This document shows, piece after piece, positions 1-9,347 of a DNA stretch of 64,000 nucleotides. Numbering within the stretch: position 1 is the first letter of the stretch; every line of letters begins with the position of its first letter. A program made the position numbers and the translations under genes. The stretch covers positions 1,753,776 to 1,817,775 of the forward strand of contig NZ_CP025746.1 in the NCBI RefSeq assembly GCF_004015185.1, read 5' to 3'. The DNA comes from Clostridium manihotivorum (GTDB lineage: Bacteria; Bacillota; Clostridia; Clostridiales; Clostridiaceae). The notes beneath the pieces are model-generated. The model had not been told where the DNA came from and ran no database searches. It was given only the letters and a program-made list of their open reading frames with translations.

Positions 1-1575
1 AACATCTTGTATTGAAGCTAGAAGCTCCTCAGCAGTAGAACTTAAGTCTGTAACTAAATCATTAAAGGTTAATGAGTCAACATTATATTGATCTCCAGTA
101 GTAACTAGCTTTTTATAATCAGGAATAACTTGTTTTTCAATGAAAGCTAACACATCTACAGAGCTGTCCTTTAATTTATTAACTGCATTTATCACTAAAT
201 CTGTAACTGTTTGAATCTGCATAGCACTTTGCTTTGAAACTTCAGCTAACTTCCTTATTTCATCAGCTACAACTGCAAAGCCTTTACCAGACTCTCCAGC
301 TCTTGCCGCTTCAATAGCAGCATTTAATGCAAGCAAGTTAGTCTGAGAAGATATTTCTAATATACTTGCAGTAAGTGAGTTAATTTGTTCTACGGCCTGT
401 ACTTCTTCAAGAGATGTTTTAAGATTTTTATCTAATGCAACTGTCATTAGTTGAGAATCTTTTTGAGACTCTATAGCTTCAGATTTTAATGTGGTTGCTC
501 TTAAGCTTATCTCTTTTGAGGAGGAAACCCCATCTCCTGATTTTGCTGCAATACTTTCAACAGCTTTTTCTATTTCAATGGTTGAAGCGTTCATTTCTTC
601 AGTAGCAGCAGAGGTTTCTTCCATTCCGGCAGATAGTTGTTCTACGGTTTTTGATATTTCCTCAAGCTCTGCACCTAGACTTACCATATTTATATTTGAA
701 CTTTCTACCATTTCATTAACAGAATTTGTAGAATCAACTACATCTTTTAGTACTTGTCTAAATTCTTTTCTGGATACACCTTCAGCTATTATTATTTGTC
801 CGAATTCATCTTTATCATTTAGATACTTTGTATAGCTATCATCATATACAAGATCAAGAGCTGCTGTCTTGTTAATCAAAGAAATTGCTAGTTTGGCTCT
901 TCTATTAATGTTAATTATCAAAGCGATTCCAAGAAGCAAGGATAGAGTTAACGTTGTTAAAGCTGTTGTTAATATAACCCTTTCTACGCTTTTCGCAGAT
1001 GAACTGCTATTGGATATAACATTTTTAGCATAATCATCAAGTATTTCCTCTATCTGATTTATACTTTCCCTCGTAGAGTTAAAGGTAGTATAGAATTGCT
1101 TCTTATCCTTAAGAGAATTGGATTGAGAATCATAAAGACTTGTCCATGTTTTAAAGTCCTTATCAAAATTATCAAATAATTGGAATGCATTCAAATTTGA
1201 ATCCTTATGAGTTAATTTGCTTATATTAGTTTGATCCTTAATTAATATGTCTTTAGCTTTATTAACTCTTTCGTAAGTTTGCTTTACGTTTTCATCGTAG
1301 GTGCTTTTTAGCTTACTAACATCGTCTGAAGCATCTATAGACTCAAGTTCAGATTCTGCAGACAAGGCTTGATAAAAATCACGATCTGCATTTAACAACC
1401 AATAATCACTCAAGTGGATCTCATCATAGAGATTTGAAACTAGTTTTCTTGTAAGATTGTCAATGTTTATTAGCGATACCACTGATACAAAAAATAATGA
1501 CAATACAGGTACCAGCATAATAATAGACATTTTAGTGCCTAACTTAAAGTTGTTGATTTTTAAGAATTTTAGCAT
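1..1575 (-). CDS. methyl-accepting chemotaxis protein (3' end cut by window edge)
   Basis: Transmembrane chemoreceptor that signals through CheA/CheW. The reading frame runs leftwards from ATG at 1573-1575 and is still open at base 1, so about 525 codons are visible. An N-terminal membrane helix is followed by a helical extracytoplasmic region of about 270 residues (4HB-like, ligand unknown), a second membrane helix, a HAMP-like linker and the signalling domain. The hairpin tip is canonical ([19 protein letters not shown], then VADEIR). The start is preceded by GGGGTG at good spacing. It is divergent from the next chemoreceptor and has its own sigma-D-like promoter, so it is probably expressed with the motility regulon. 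Confidence 0.93.
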   Translation of the reverse strand, partial: MLKFLKINNFKLGTKMSIIMLVPVLSLFFVSVVSLINIDNLTRKLVSNLYDEIHLSDYWLLNADRDFYQALSAESELESIDASDDVSKLKSTYDENVKQTYERVNKAKDILIKDQTNISKLTHKDSNLNAFQLFDNFDKDFKTWTSLYDSQSNSLKDKKQFYTTFNSTRESINQIEEILDDYAKNVISNSSSSAKSVERVILTTALTTLTLSLLLGIALIININRRAKLAISLINKTAALDLVYDDSYTKYLNDKDEFGQIIIAEGVSRKEFRQVLKDVVDSTNSVNEMVESSNINMVSLGAELEEISKTVEQLSAGMEETSAATEEMNASTIEIEKAVESIAAKSGDGVSSSKEISLRATTLKSEAIESQKDSQLMTVALDKNLKTSLEEVQAVEQINSLTASILEISSQTNLLALNAAIEAARAGESGKGFAVVADEIRKLAEVSKQSAMQIQTVTDLVINAVNKLKDSSVDVLAFIEKQVIPDYKKLVTTGDQYNVDSLTFNDLVTDLSSTAEELLASIQDV

Positions 1576-1648
1576 ATAAGTTCACCCCAAATAAAATTTT
1601 ATTTTTGTAAAATTCAGAAAACTTAGAATATAGCATATACGATAATTA

Positions 1649-1675
1649 TTATCAACATTATATAACAAAGTTTTA
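1649..1675 (-). promoter_or_regulatory. sigma-D (flagellar-type) promoter for the leftward chemoreceptor
   Basis: Read on the minus strand this is TAAA, exactly 15 bases, then GTTGATAA, against the SigD/FliA consensus TAAA-N15-GCCGATAA (6 of 8 in the -10 box). It lies about 75 bases upstream of the start codon. Assignment is by motif only. Confidence 0.6.
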
Positions 1676-1744
1676 TTTCTTTCTACAAAAAAATCACTTC
1701 AATTTTGGTTTTATTATAGAAAAGTGGGACATTTTTCATAGAAG

Positions 1745-1771
1745 TAAAGAAATATAAAAGTTTTACGATAA
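1745..1771 (+). promoter_or_regulatory. sigma-D (flagellar-type) promoter for the rightward chemoreceptor
   Basis: TAAA, exactly 15 bases, then TACGATAA, 6 of 8 matches to the SigD -10 box GCCGATAA. It sits 60 bases upstream of the chemoreceptor start at 1832 and is back to back with the matching promoter on the other strand. Confidence 0.6.
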
Positions 1772-1831
1772 AAGGACTATATACTTTTAAAATATATATA
1801 AAATTATACACTTTGGAAAAGGGGATACTAG

Positions 1832-3526
1832 ATGAAATTAAAAGGGAGAATATCTTTAATTATTTCCATTACTCTTGTTTTGTTTTCTTCATTGTTAGGT
1901 GGAATTATTTATTTGAAGGTTACTAATATTATTGATATGAAGATACAAAGTGAACTTAATACAAACTCAAATATGGGGTTATTGATTTTGGATAAAAAAT
2001 ATCAAGGACAATGGAAAGTCCAGGATGGTAAGCTATACAAGGGGGAAAATCTTATCAATAATGATTCCTCTGTAATAGATGAGGTTAGAGAAAAAACTGG
2101 TATGTATGCAACTATCTTTATGGGAGATACCAGAGTAGCTACTAATATTAAGGATAAAGACGGGAATAGAAGCATTGGTACTAAGGCAAATTCTGATGTT
2201 GTGGATACAGTTATCAAAAACGGTAAAAACTATGACGGAAAAGTAAACATACAAGGCAATGAAGTAAAATCACACTACGTACCATTGAAAGACGACAGTG
2301 GAAATATAGTAGGGATGTGGTTCGTTGGTATAGCACAAGAAGATGTATTAAAGCAACTTACAGAAATGGCTGTATACATAGCAGGTTTTAGTTTAATTCT
2401 AATATTAATTGGTGGGTTTATCGCTACTAGAATTGCAAAATACATAACAAAAGACTTAGAAGTCTTGCAGAAAGATATAGCGTCATTCTCTTCAGGTGAT
2501 TTTAGTATAAAGATGAACCATAAACTTCTGACTAGAAAAGATGAGATCGGACAGATTAGCAAGGCAGTGGAGTCTATGCAAAGTGGAATTAAGGATATAG
2601 TAGGGAATGTTATAGAAGAAACTAGGGCAATAGAAAGTAATGTAGATACTATAAATGAGAGACTCAATAGACTTAATGTGGATATTGAAAGTATATCTTC
2701 AACTACTGAAGAGTTATCAGCAGGCTTAGAGCAAACTTCTGCTTCTGCTTACGAAATGAATGAAACTTCTTCAGCCATAGAATCAAAGGTAGAAGAAACT
2801 TCAGAAAAAGCTAAAAGTGGAAAGCTAGCATCTAGAGAAATAAAGCTAAGGGCTGAGGAGCTAAAGGTAAAGGCTGTAAATTCACAAAAAGTTGCTAAAG
2901 ACATATATGACAAAACTCAAAAAAATATGATTGTATCTATAGAAAAATCAAAATCAATTGAAAAAGTTAAGATATTATCCGAAACAATATTAAAGATAGC
3001 AGCTCAAACTAACTTGTTAGCTCTAAATGCAGCTATAGAAGCAGCTAGTGCAGGAGAAGCTGGAAAGGGGTTCTCTGTAGTAGCAGATGCGGTAAGATCC
3101 TTAGCAGAAAATTCGCAAAATGCTGCAACAGAGATTCAAAATATAACTAAACAGGTTATTGAATCAGTGGACGAGCTAGCAGAAAATTCCCAAAACATGC
3201 TGGAGTTTATGGACAACACAGTTTTTGAAGATTATAAAACTTTTGTACAGACTGGTGAACAGTATAGAGAGGATGCAGTTTTCGTAGAAGGCTTAGTCGC
3301 AGATTTTTCAACTACTTCAGAGGAGTTAGCTAGATCAATAAACAATATGGTTACAACCATAAATGAAATAACTAGTGCAGCAAATGATGGAGCAATTGGA
3401 TCAACTAATATAGCTGAGAAAACTATAGCTATGGTTGATAGTATAAATACCTTAGTTAAAGAGGCAAAAAATACTAAAGAAAGCTCAGATAGATTAGAGG
3501 ATAGTATAAGTGAGTTTAAGGTGTGA
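1832..3526 (+). CDS. methyl-accepting chemotaxis protein with Cache sensor and altered tip
   Basis: 564-residue chemoreceptor. Membrane helix at about 7-29, a single-Cache-like extracytoplasmic domain at about 35-175 (ending in the usual [23 protein letters not shown] strand), second membrane helix at about 178-199, HAMP, then the cytoplasmic signalling domain. The tip differs from the family: the normally invariant Arg of EAARAGE is Ser406 (EAASAGE), and the Glu of VADEVR is Ala420 (VADAVR). The other two chemoreceptors here keep both residues. The start has AAGGGG 8 bases upstream. It stands alone behind a sigma-D-like promoter and is followed by a hairpin terminator. Confidence 0.94.
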   Translation: MKLKGRISLIISITLVLFSSLLGGIIYLKVTNIIDMKIQSELNTNSNMGLLILDKKYQGQWKVQDGKLYKGENLINNDSSVIDEVREKTGMYATIFMGDTRVATNIKDKDGNRSIGTKANSDVVDTVIKNGKNYDGKVNIQGNEVKSHYVPLKDDSGNIVGMWFVGIAQEDVLKQLTEMAVYIAGFSLILILIGGFIATRIAKYITKDLEVLQKDIASFSSGDFSIKMNHKLLTRKDEIGQISKAVESMQSGIKDIVGNVIEETRAIESNVDTINERLNRLNVDIESISSTTEELSAGLEQTSASAYEMNETSSAIESKVEETSEKAKSGKLASREIKLRAEELKVKAVNSQKVAKDIYDKTQKNMIVSIEKSKSIEKVKILSETILKIAAQTNLLALNAAIEAASAGEAGKGFSVVADAVRSLAENSQNAATEIQNITKQVIESVDELAENSQNMLEFMDNTVFEDYKTFVQTGEQYREDAVFVEGLVADFSTTSEELARSINNMVTTINEITSAANDGAIGSTNIAEKTIAMVDSINTLVKEAKNTKESSDRLEDSISEFKV

Positions 3527-3675
3527 TAGTTATAGTAATTATGACCTTATGTATTGTTAGAGTACTATATTATGATTAAGTTCTTAGCATTCCTTTATAA
3601 GCTTAAGTAAAGAATTAATAGGTTTTATCATATTACATATTAATGATATTAATTAAGTGAGTCTAATTTATAAAA

Positions 3676-3727
3676 GACCCTAATAAAGTAGACAATTTAT
3701 GTCTAAGCTTATTAGGGCTTTTGTTTG
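3676..3727 (+). terminator. rho-independent terminator after the chemoreceptor
   Basis: CCCTAATAA pairs with TTATTAGGG, with an inner TAGACA/TGTCTA stem, followed by a T-rich run. It ends the 1832-3526 transcript and insulates the DUF2161 gene. Confidence 0.8.
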
Positions 3728-3861
3728 TGCTTAATTTAAAACATATATTAGAATTAAGAGCTAAAAATTATAATTAGTTAATAATATTGAGGGCTGATAA
3801 AGGAGTCTTTATTGATAAATGACTAATAGTTAAGTCACTGAAGAAAGTGGTTTTTATTTTG

Positions 3862-3870
3862 TGGTATAAT
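3862..3870 (+). promoter_or_regulatory. extended -10 promoter of the DUF2161 gene
   Basis: TGGTATAAT is a perfect extended -10 element (TG-n-TATAAT). Transcription would begin near 3877. This rules out the upstream in-frame ATG at 3847 as the translation start and supports 3925. Confidence 0.6.
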
Positions 3871-3924
3871 CACCATGAAAGAGTTATTAGATATAAATTT
3901 GAAGTGAGTGGGGACTTAGGAAAT

Positions 3925-4632
3925 ATGAAGAAAGACTTTTTACTTGAGGAAGAGCTATATATTCCTGTTAAGGAGTATTTTATTAGTATAGGATATGAAG
4001 TAAAAGCAGAAGTAGGACATTGTGATGTGTTCGCTATGAAGGAAGATCAAGTTACAGTGGTAGAACTAAAGAAAGGACTAACTATTGAGTTGCTAATACA
4101 AGCTGCTAATAGGCAAAGATTTGCTGACATAGTTTATATAGCTATACCAAAACCTAAAATTAATTTCTATAGTAAGAAGTGGAAGGATACCTTACACCTC
4201 CTTAGAAGATTGCAGCTAGGTTTAATTCTAGTATCAAAAAAAGATAATGACCATAATATAAAGATTGCTTTAGAACCAATGCCTTTTGATATAAAAAAGA
4301 GTGTTAATTCTGGGAAGAAGAAGAGAAACGTTTTAGTGAAAGAATTTAAAAGTAGAAGTTTAGAAGATAATGTAGGAGGCAGTAGAGGAAAAAAGCTAAT
4401 GACAGCATATAAAGAACAAGCTATAAAAATTGCAGAGTATATGCTAGAAAATGGCGCAACTTCTGCAGTAGATCTTGCTAAAATAGGGTTTGACCACAAA
4501 AAAGCTTACTCAATAATTTATAAAAATTACTATAATTGGTTTGAAAAACTTGGAAAAGGCAGGTATATACTCAACGAAAAGGGTATAGAAGAAATTGATG
4601 CCAGAATAAAACATAAGGATATATTCCGATGA
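3925..4632 (+). CDS. DUF2161-type PD-(D/E)XK nuclease-fold protein
   Basis: 235-residue soluble protein from the chosen start (the frame is open from 3847). The N-terminal half has the PD-(D/E)XK pattern: a buried Asp34 (CDVFA) and Glu47-x-Lys49 (ELKKG) on neighbouring strands, which is the metal-binding core of this nuclease superfamily. The basic C-terminal half (about 150-235) looks like a winged helix. The layout matches the DUF2161 family, whose substrate is not known. ATG at 3925 has TAGGAAAT just upstream and lies downstream of the extended -10 box. It is a single-gene unit. Nuclease activity is inferred from the motif, not known. Confidence 0.8.
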   Translation: MKKDFLLEEELYIPVKEYFISIGYEVKAEVGHCDVFAMKEDQVTVVELKKGLTIELLIQAANRQRFADIVYIAIPKPKINFYSKKWKDTLHLLRRLQLGLILVSKKDNDHNIKIALEPMPFDIKKSVNSGKKKRNVLVKEFKSRSLEDNVGGSRGKKLMTAYKEQAIKIAEYMLENGATSAVDLAKIGFDHKKAYSIIYKNYYNWFEKLGKGRYILNEKGIEEIDARIKHKDIFR

Positions 4633-4678
4633 ACTTACCAAGCCTTGTCTTGATAGATTTAAATATGAAGTAGTATGT

Positions 4679-4795
4679 CTATAGGGTTCCTATATCGAAA
4701 CTTAATTTATGTATGTTCGATAATACCGACTTCTGGGAATTATCGTGCACGTATAAATTAATAGTTGAAGTTGGATAACTATAGGAAACCTATAG
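4679..4795 (+). repeat. family A structured repeat, copy 1
   Basis: Outer arms (4679-4694 and 4780-4795) pair over 15 of 16 bases. Inside them a second long stem (TTAATTTAT ... ATAAATTAA, then CGATAAT/ATTATCG) carries a short C/G stem closed by a CTTCT-containing loop. Copies 2 and 3 (26401, 38440) have the same architecture with different paired bases. There is no T-run, so it is not a simple terminator. It lies between the DUF2161 and SulP genes. Confidence 0.8.
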
Positions 4796-4925
4796 AATTA
4801 GAAAGAAATGATAAAAAGCTTGAAACTGAAGCTTATTGCCCTTAAAACAAAGAATTATGTAAGAACCTATTCAATAAATAAATAATTTAAAAAATTGGAA
4901 CACTTTCTGTAAATTTGGATTTTTG

Positions 4926-4934
4926 TGTTATAAT
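4926..4934 (+). promoter_or_regulatory. extended -10 promoter of the SulP gene
   Basis: TGTTATAAT is an extended -10 element 44 bases upstream of the SulP start codon. No good -35 hexamer is visible, as expected for the extended class. Confidence 0.5.
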
Positions 4935-4977
4935 TTCTACGGTTTAATAAATTATTTTAAAAAAGTGGGGGATAAAA

Positions 4978-6618
4978 ATGCTAGTTCCAAAGTTGGTAAC
5001 TTGTTTAAAAGGGTACACAAAGGAACAATTTCTAAGGGATATAGTTTCAGGGATAATAGTAGCTATAATAGCATTACCATTGTCTATAGCTCTAGCTATT
5101 GCTTCAGGAGTATCACCAGAAAAGGGATTGTATACAGCTATTTTCGGTGGGTTTATAGTATCTTTGCTTGGGGGAAGCAGAGTGCAGATAGGTGGTCCTA
5201 CTGGAGCTTTTGTAGTTATTGTATACGGAATCATACAAAAGTATGGATTAGATGGACTTATAGTATCTACAATGATGGCAGGAGTTTTTCTAATCATAAT
5301 CGGATTTTTAAAGCTTGGAAGTTTTATTAAATTCATTCCTTCCTCAATTACAACAGGATTTACAAGTGGTATAGCAGTTGTAATCTTTTCAACACAAATT
5401 AAGGATTTACTTGGTCTTAGAATCCAGTCTGTACCTTCAGAATTTATAGGTAAGTGGGAAGCTTATATCTCGAATATAGGAACTATAAATTTTTCAGCAA
5501 CTATTATAGCTTTTCTTACGCTTGCCATTATAATAGCATGGCCTAAGATAAATAAGAAGATACCTGGCACCTTTGTTGCTATAATAATTGTTACTATAAT
5601 AACTTCTGCATTTAACCTTCCTATCAATACCATAGGAAAACAGTTTGGTCATATCTCATCATCTTTACCTAGCTTTACTTTACCTAAAATAAGTATGCAA
5701 ATGATAAATGAGCTTTTAATGCCTTCTTTGACTATTGCTATATTAGGTGGTGTAGAATCATTACTATCAGCAGTGGTTGCAGATGGGATGATTGGTGGAA
5801 GACATCGTTCAAACATGGAACTTATCGCTCAAGGAACTGCCAATATATTTTCAGCAGCTTTTGGTGGTATACCTGTAACTGGCGCAATAGCAAGAACTGC
5901 TGCTAACGTGAAAAATGGAGGAAGAACACCTGTTGCCGGAATAGTTCACTCTATTGGATTATTAGTTATACTTCTAATTTGCATGCCTTATGTAAAGCTT
6001 ATTCCAATGTCATCATTGGCAGCAATTCTCGTTATGGTTTCTTATAATATGGGAGAATGGACAGTTTTTAAGAAGGTATTCAAAGCGCCAAAAAGCGATT
6101 CCTTGGTTTTTATTGTTACTTTCATACTTACAATTGTTTTAGACTTAGTAGTTGCTATAGGAGTTGGAGTAGTATTAGCGTCTTTATTGTTTATGAAAAA
6201 GATGGCTGAGGTCGCTGAAGTTAAGTACGTACTAGATGACATAAAGGATTTAGAAGATAACAGCTTAAATGAATATAAGAGCATATCTGAAGAATTTGCA
6301 ATTTACGAGATAACTGGCCCATTTTTCTTTGGTGCAGCAAGCAAGTTTGTGAGTGCTATAAGAGAAATGGGACAACCACCTAAAATCCTAATAGTAAAGA
6401 TGAGTAAGGTTCCTTATATGGACTCTACAGCTTACAATTCTTTTGAGATGCTAAATGAGATGTGCGTCAATAATAATACAAGACTAATGATATTAGATGC
6501 CCAGGAGCAGCCGATGAAAATGCTTAAGAAATATGGCTTTGTAGATATGATCGGTGAGGAGAACTTCTGCAGTACTTTAGATGAAGCCATGTCTATGCAA
6601 ACTGAGAAGGTTAGCTAG
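4978..6618 (+). CDS. SulP/SLC26-family anion permease with STAS domain
   Basis: 546-residue inner-membrane protein. Residues about 20-400 hold a run of hydrophobic segments of the SulP core, including the early IVALPLSIALAIASGVSP segment and the later GGIPVTGAIARTAANVKNGG loop. A cytoplasmic STAS domain follows at about 435-540 (VPYMDSTAYNSFEML region). Relatives carry sulfate, bicarbonate or other anions, and the substrate cannot be read from sequence. GGGGGA precedes the ATG. The gene is monocistronic and lies just upstream of the SAM-riboswitch transcript, which has its own promoter, so the nearby sulfur-related regulation does not obviously include it. Confidence 0.93.
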   Translation: MLVPKLVTCLKGYTKEQFLRDIVSGIIVAIIALPLSIALAIASGVSPEKGLYTAIFGGFIVSLLGGSRVQIGGPTGAFVVIVYGIIQKYGLDGLIVSTMMAGVFLIIIGFLKLGSFIKFIPSSITTGFTSGIAVVIFSTQIKDLLGLRIQSVPSEFIGKWEAYISNIGTINFSATIIAFLTLAIIIAWPKINKKIPGTFVAIIIVTIITSAFNLPINTIGKQFGHISSSLPSFTLPKISMQMINELLMPSLTIAILGGVESLLSAVVADGMIGGRHRSNMELIAQGTANIFSAAFGGIPVTGAIARTAANVKNGGRTPVAGIVHSIGLLVILLICMPYVKLIPMSSLAAILVMVSYNMGEWTVFKKVFKAPKSDSLVFIVTFILTIVLDLVVAIGVGVVLASLLFMKKMAEVAEVKYVLDDIKDLEDNSLNEYKSISEEFAIYEITGPFFFGAASKFVSAIREMGQPPKILIVKMSKVPYMDSTAYNSFEMLNEMCVNNNTRLMILDAQEQPMKMLKKYGFVDMIGEENFCSTLDEAMSMQTEKVS

Positions 6619-6688
6619 AAAGTCAGAGGATAAAAAAGATGACCTTAGAGATTCTGCTTATGGACAAAGATTGAATAAAAAACATATA

Positions 6689-6717
6689 TTGACATATATT
6701 AAACTAACGAATATAAT
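6689..6717 (+). promoter_or_regulatory. consensus sigma-A promoter of the SAM riboswitch transcript
   Basis: TTGACA, exactly 17 bases, TATAAT. It is located about 50 bases upstream of the S-box aptamer. Confidence 0.85.
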
Positions 6718-6769
6718 AAAAGCATAATTTAAAGTACGTACATTGATTGAAAAAAATACAATAATATTC

Positions 6770-6880
6770 ACTTATCAAGAGTGGTGGAGGGACTGGCCCT
6801 ATGAAACCCAACAACCGGCATTTTTATTGCAGCGGTGTTAATTCCTGCAGGAAGTTTAAGTTAACTTCTGAAAGATAAGA
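6770..6880 (+). ncRNA. SAM-I (S-box) riboswitch aptamer
   Basis: The classic S-box signature is present in order: CTTATCAAGAG, GGTGGAGGGACTGGCCCTAT, GAAACCCAACAACC, a GTG-TTAATTCCTGCAG segment and the closing GAAAGATAAG that pairs with the 5' end. S-box RNAs bind S-adenosylmethionine and shut off expression when methionine is plentiful. A terminator follows at 6902 and the ECF transporter operon starts at 6969. Confidence 0.96.
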
Positions 6881-6901
6881 CAAATAGTGGTGTGTTTATT
6901 T

Positions 6902-6940
6902 AAGCTATTTTTCTTATTTAGAAAAATAGCTTTTATTTAT
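6902..6940 (+). terminator. riboswitch-controlled terminator
   Basis: AAGCTATTTTTC pairs with GAAAAATAGCTT and is followed by TTTATTT. It lies between aptamer and operon and is the expression platform of the SAM-I switch. Confidence 0.85.
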
Positions 6941-6968
6941 AGTTAAAAAATAAAAGGGGGCTTTTTTA

Positions 6969-7634
6969 ATGGATGGAATCAAAGGTTTTTTTACATCAAT
7001 TGCTACAGTTCAAGGTATTATATCTATAGTAATATTGTTGCTTCTTATTGCGGCAGTGGTTTATTATGCAAAGAAAAAAGGAAATAAGGTAACTCTCTCA
7101 ACTAAAGGGGTAGTAGCTATTGGTATTGGTGCAGCACTTTATGCAGCTTTATCTTTTATATCAATACCTATAGGTCCAAACACATCTTTTAGACTTGCAG
7201 TTGCAATTCTTCCTATTTTCGGTGCTATTTTTGGACCATTAGTAGGATTCTTGGTAGGGTTTATAGGACATGCATTAAATGATGCATTAGCTTACGGTAA
7301 TGTTTGGTGGAGCTGGGTGTTTATGTCCGCTGGTATAGGATTATTTGGAGGCTTTGTAACCTTTGATAAGAAATTTAATCCTTTAGTTGGTCTGATTTCT
7401 AAAAGAAACTACATACAGCTTTATGTATATTCTTTGATAGGAATAGTAGCAGGAAGTGTAGTTGCTTACTTTGGGGATGTATTTTTATACTCAGAGTCTG
7501 CTAGTAAGGTGTGGTTTCAAATAATATTAGCTGGTGCTACTAATCTAGCTATACTTTTTGTTATTGCAAATCCAGTGATAATAGCAATTGCTAAACTAAG
7601 AAAAAGTAATAATAATTTAGAGGTAAGTGAATAG
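6969..7634 (+). CDS. mtsT: ECF transporter S component (UPF0397/MtsT-like), likely methionine-specific
   Basis: 221-residue membrane protein with about six hydrophobic segments. An extra N-terminal helix (15-35) precedes the S-component core, which has the GPLVGFLVGFIGHALND and GNVWWSWV motifs typical of UPF0397 proteins. The S component binds the substrate and is driven by the ATPase and T subunits encoded next. The SAM-I riboswitch upstream implies methionine or a precursor. Published reconstructions of ECF systems call such SAM-regulated sets MtsTUV, and I use that name on regulation and operon content rather than biochemical proof. The start has AGGGGG upstream. Confidence 0.85.
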   Translation: MDGIKGFFTSIATVQGIISIVILLLLIAAVVYYAKKKGNKVTLSTKGVVAIGIGAALYAALSFISIPIGPNTSFRLAVAILPIFGAIFGPLVGFLVGFIGHALNDALAYGNVWWSWVFMSAGIGLFGGFVTFDKKFNPLVGLISKRNYIQLYVYSLIGIVAGSVVAYFGDVFLYSESASKVWFQIILAGATNLAILFVIANPVIIAIAKLRKSNNNLEVSE

Positions 7635-7646
7635 GGGGAACTATCG

Positions 7647-9347
7647 GTGTCAGCTATAGAATTCAAAGAATTTAGCTTTAAGTATAGTAGTTTAAAAGAG
7701 TATACTTTAAAAAATATAAATCTTAAGATCAACCCAGGTGAAAAAGTTCTAATAGCTGGTCCAAGTGGTAGTGGAAAATCAACTTTAGCTCATTGCATAA
7801 ATGGGCTAATTCCTTTTATGTATAAGGGAGAAATAAAAGGAAGTATAAAAATAGATGATTTGGAACCACACAAGAGCAGCTTACATGAGGTAAGTAAGCA
7901 TGTAGGGACAATTCTTCAGGATCAAGATGGTCAGTTTGTAGGTATTAGTGTAGGTGAGGATGTAGCTTTTTTTTATGAAAATCATAATGTATCTAAAGAT
8001 ATTATGAAAGATGGAGTATGGAAGGCTCTAGAAGCAGTTGGTATGCTTGATTATATAGATGAAACCCCACAAAATTTGAGTGGAGGACAAAAACAGAAGG
8101 TATCAATGGCTGGTATTTTGACTTCCAACTGCAACACACTTTTGTTTGATGAACCACTTGCTAACTTAGATCCTTTTAGCAGTAAAAAAGCTATGGAAAA
8201 GATAGTTGAAATAAATGAAAAAACTAACAGTACTATAATTGTAATCGAGCATAGAGTTGAAGAGGTACTAGAACACAATTTTGATAGAATCATTCTGATA
8301 AGTGATGGAGAAATAAAATATGACGGAACTCCAGATGAAATTTTAAGTCTTAATCTGCTTTCACAATATGGAATAAGAGAGCCACTTTATGTAGAAGCGA
8401 TAAAAAAATGCAATTTGAGTATTAGTAAGCATGACAACATAGTCAATATAAATAACTGTATAAAGTATAAAGAAGCTATACTTGATGAATTTAATAACAA
8501 AGATGTACATATAAAAGAGAAAACTAGTGACAAGTTATTAGAGCTTGAAAACCTAAGCTTTAAGTATTTTAAAGAACAGGAAAATATATTGAGTAACATC
8601 AGTTTTTCTATAGAGAAAGGTGAGATGTTAGCTATATTGGGCAATAATGGTGCTGGAAAGTCTACATTGATGAAGATACTTACAGGCATAGAGAGGCAGA
8701 GCAGTGGAACCATAGAGTATTTAGGTAAGACTATAGATAAATGGTCTATAAAAAAGCGTTCGGAAATAATAGGATATGTAATGCAGAATCCAAACCAAAT
8801 GATAACTCAAAACATGATTTTTGATGAGGTAGCTCTAGGTTTAAGAAACAAGGGCTTTGAAGAAGAGTTCATTAAATCAAGAGTTGAAGAAACTCTAAAA
8901 ATCTGTGGATTATACAAATATAGAAAATGGCCAGTAGGAGCTTTGAGTTATGGGCAAAAAAAGAGGGTTACTATAGCTGCTATACTAGCTACAAAGCCTG
9001 ATATACTAATTTTAGATGAACCTACAGCAGGACAAGATTATAGAAATTATAAAGAGTTTATGGGATTTATTGAGAAAATTAAAGCTACAGGAGTTACAAT
9101 TATTATGATAACTCATGATTTAAACCTTACCTTGGAATATGCTGATAGAGTTATTGTATTATCAGAAGGAAAGCTTATCGGCTGCGGATCAATATTTTCA
9201 ATAATGAATAATAAGAAAATAATAGAGAGAGCTAGTTTAAAGGAACCTTCTTTATATAAAATGGCAGAGATATTAGGGGTAAAGGAAAGAGATAAATTTA
9301 CTTCTTATTTTATTGATAAGGTAAAGGAGGAGTGTACTAATGAATAG
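7647..9347 (+). CDS. mtsU: ECF transporter fused double ATPase (MtsU-like)
   Basis: 566 residues with two complete ABC ATPase modules in one chain, replacing the usual separate EcfA1 and EcfA2. Module 1 (about 1-240) has Walker A GPSGSGKST, signature LSGGQ and Walker B LLFDEP. Module 2 (about 290-540) has Walker A GNNGAGKST, a degenerate signature LSYGQ and Walker B LILDEP. It starts with GTG at 7647, with AGGGGGA upstream, 12 bases after the S component. It overlaps the T-component gene by 8 bases, which suggests translational coupling. It energises the S/T membrane complex under SAM riboswitch control. Confidence 0.92.
   Translation: MSAIEFKEFSFKYSSLKEYTLKNINLKINPGEKVLIAGPSGSGKSTLAHCINGLIPFMYKGEIKGSIKIDDLEPHKSSLHEVSKHVGTILQDQDGQFVGISVGEDVAFFYENHNVSKDIMKDGVWKALEAVGMLDYIDETPQNLSGGQKQKVSMAGILTSNCNTLLFDEPLANLDPFSSKKAMEKIVEINEKTNSTIIVIEHRVEEVLEHNFDRIILISDGEIKYDGTPDEILSLNLLSQYGIREPLYVEAIKKCNLSISKHDNIVNINNCIKYKEAILDEFNNKDVHIKEKTSDKLLELENLSFKYFKEQENILSNISFSIEKGEMLAILGNNGAGKSTLMKILTGIERQSSGTIEYLGKTIDKWSIKKRSEIIGYVMQNPNQMITQNMIFDEVALGLRNKGFEEEFIKSRVEETLKICGLYKYRKWPVGALSYGQKKRVTIAAILATKPDILILDEPTAGQDYRNYKEFMGFIEKIKATGVTIIMITHDLNLTLEYADRVIVLSEGKLIGCGSIFSIMNNKKIIERASLKEPSLYKMAEILGVKERDKFTSYFIDKVKEECTNE

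Noticed and set aside
491..835. 114-codon plus-strand frame in the first chemoreceptor region
   Set aside because: It is antisense to the conserved chemoreceptor signalling domain, which is clearly coded on the minus strand.
4679..4795. Family A hairpin as a rho-independent terminator or riboswitch for SulP
   Set aside because: There is no T-run, the SulP promoter lies downstream of it, and the other copies precede unrelated genes.
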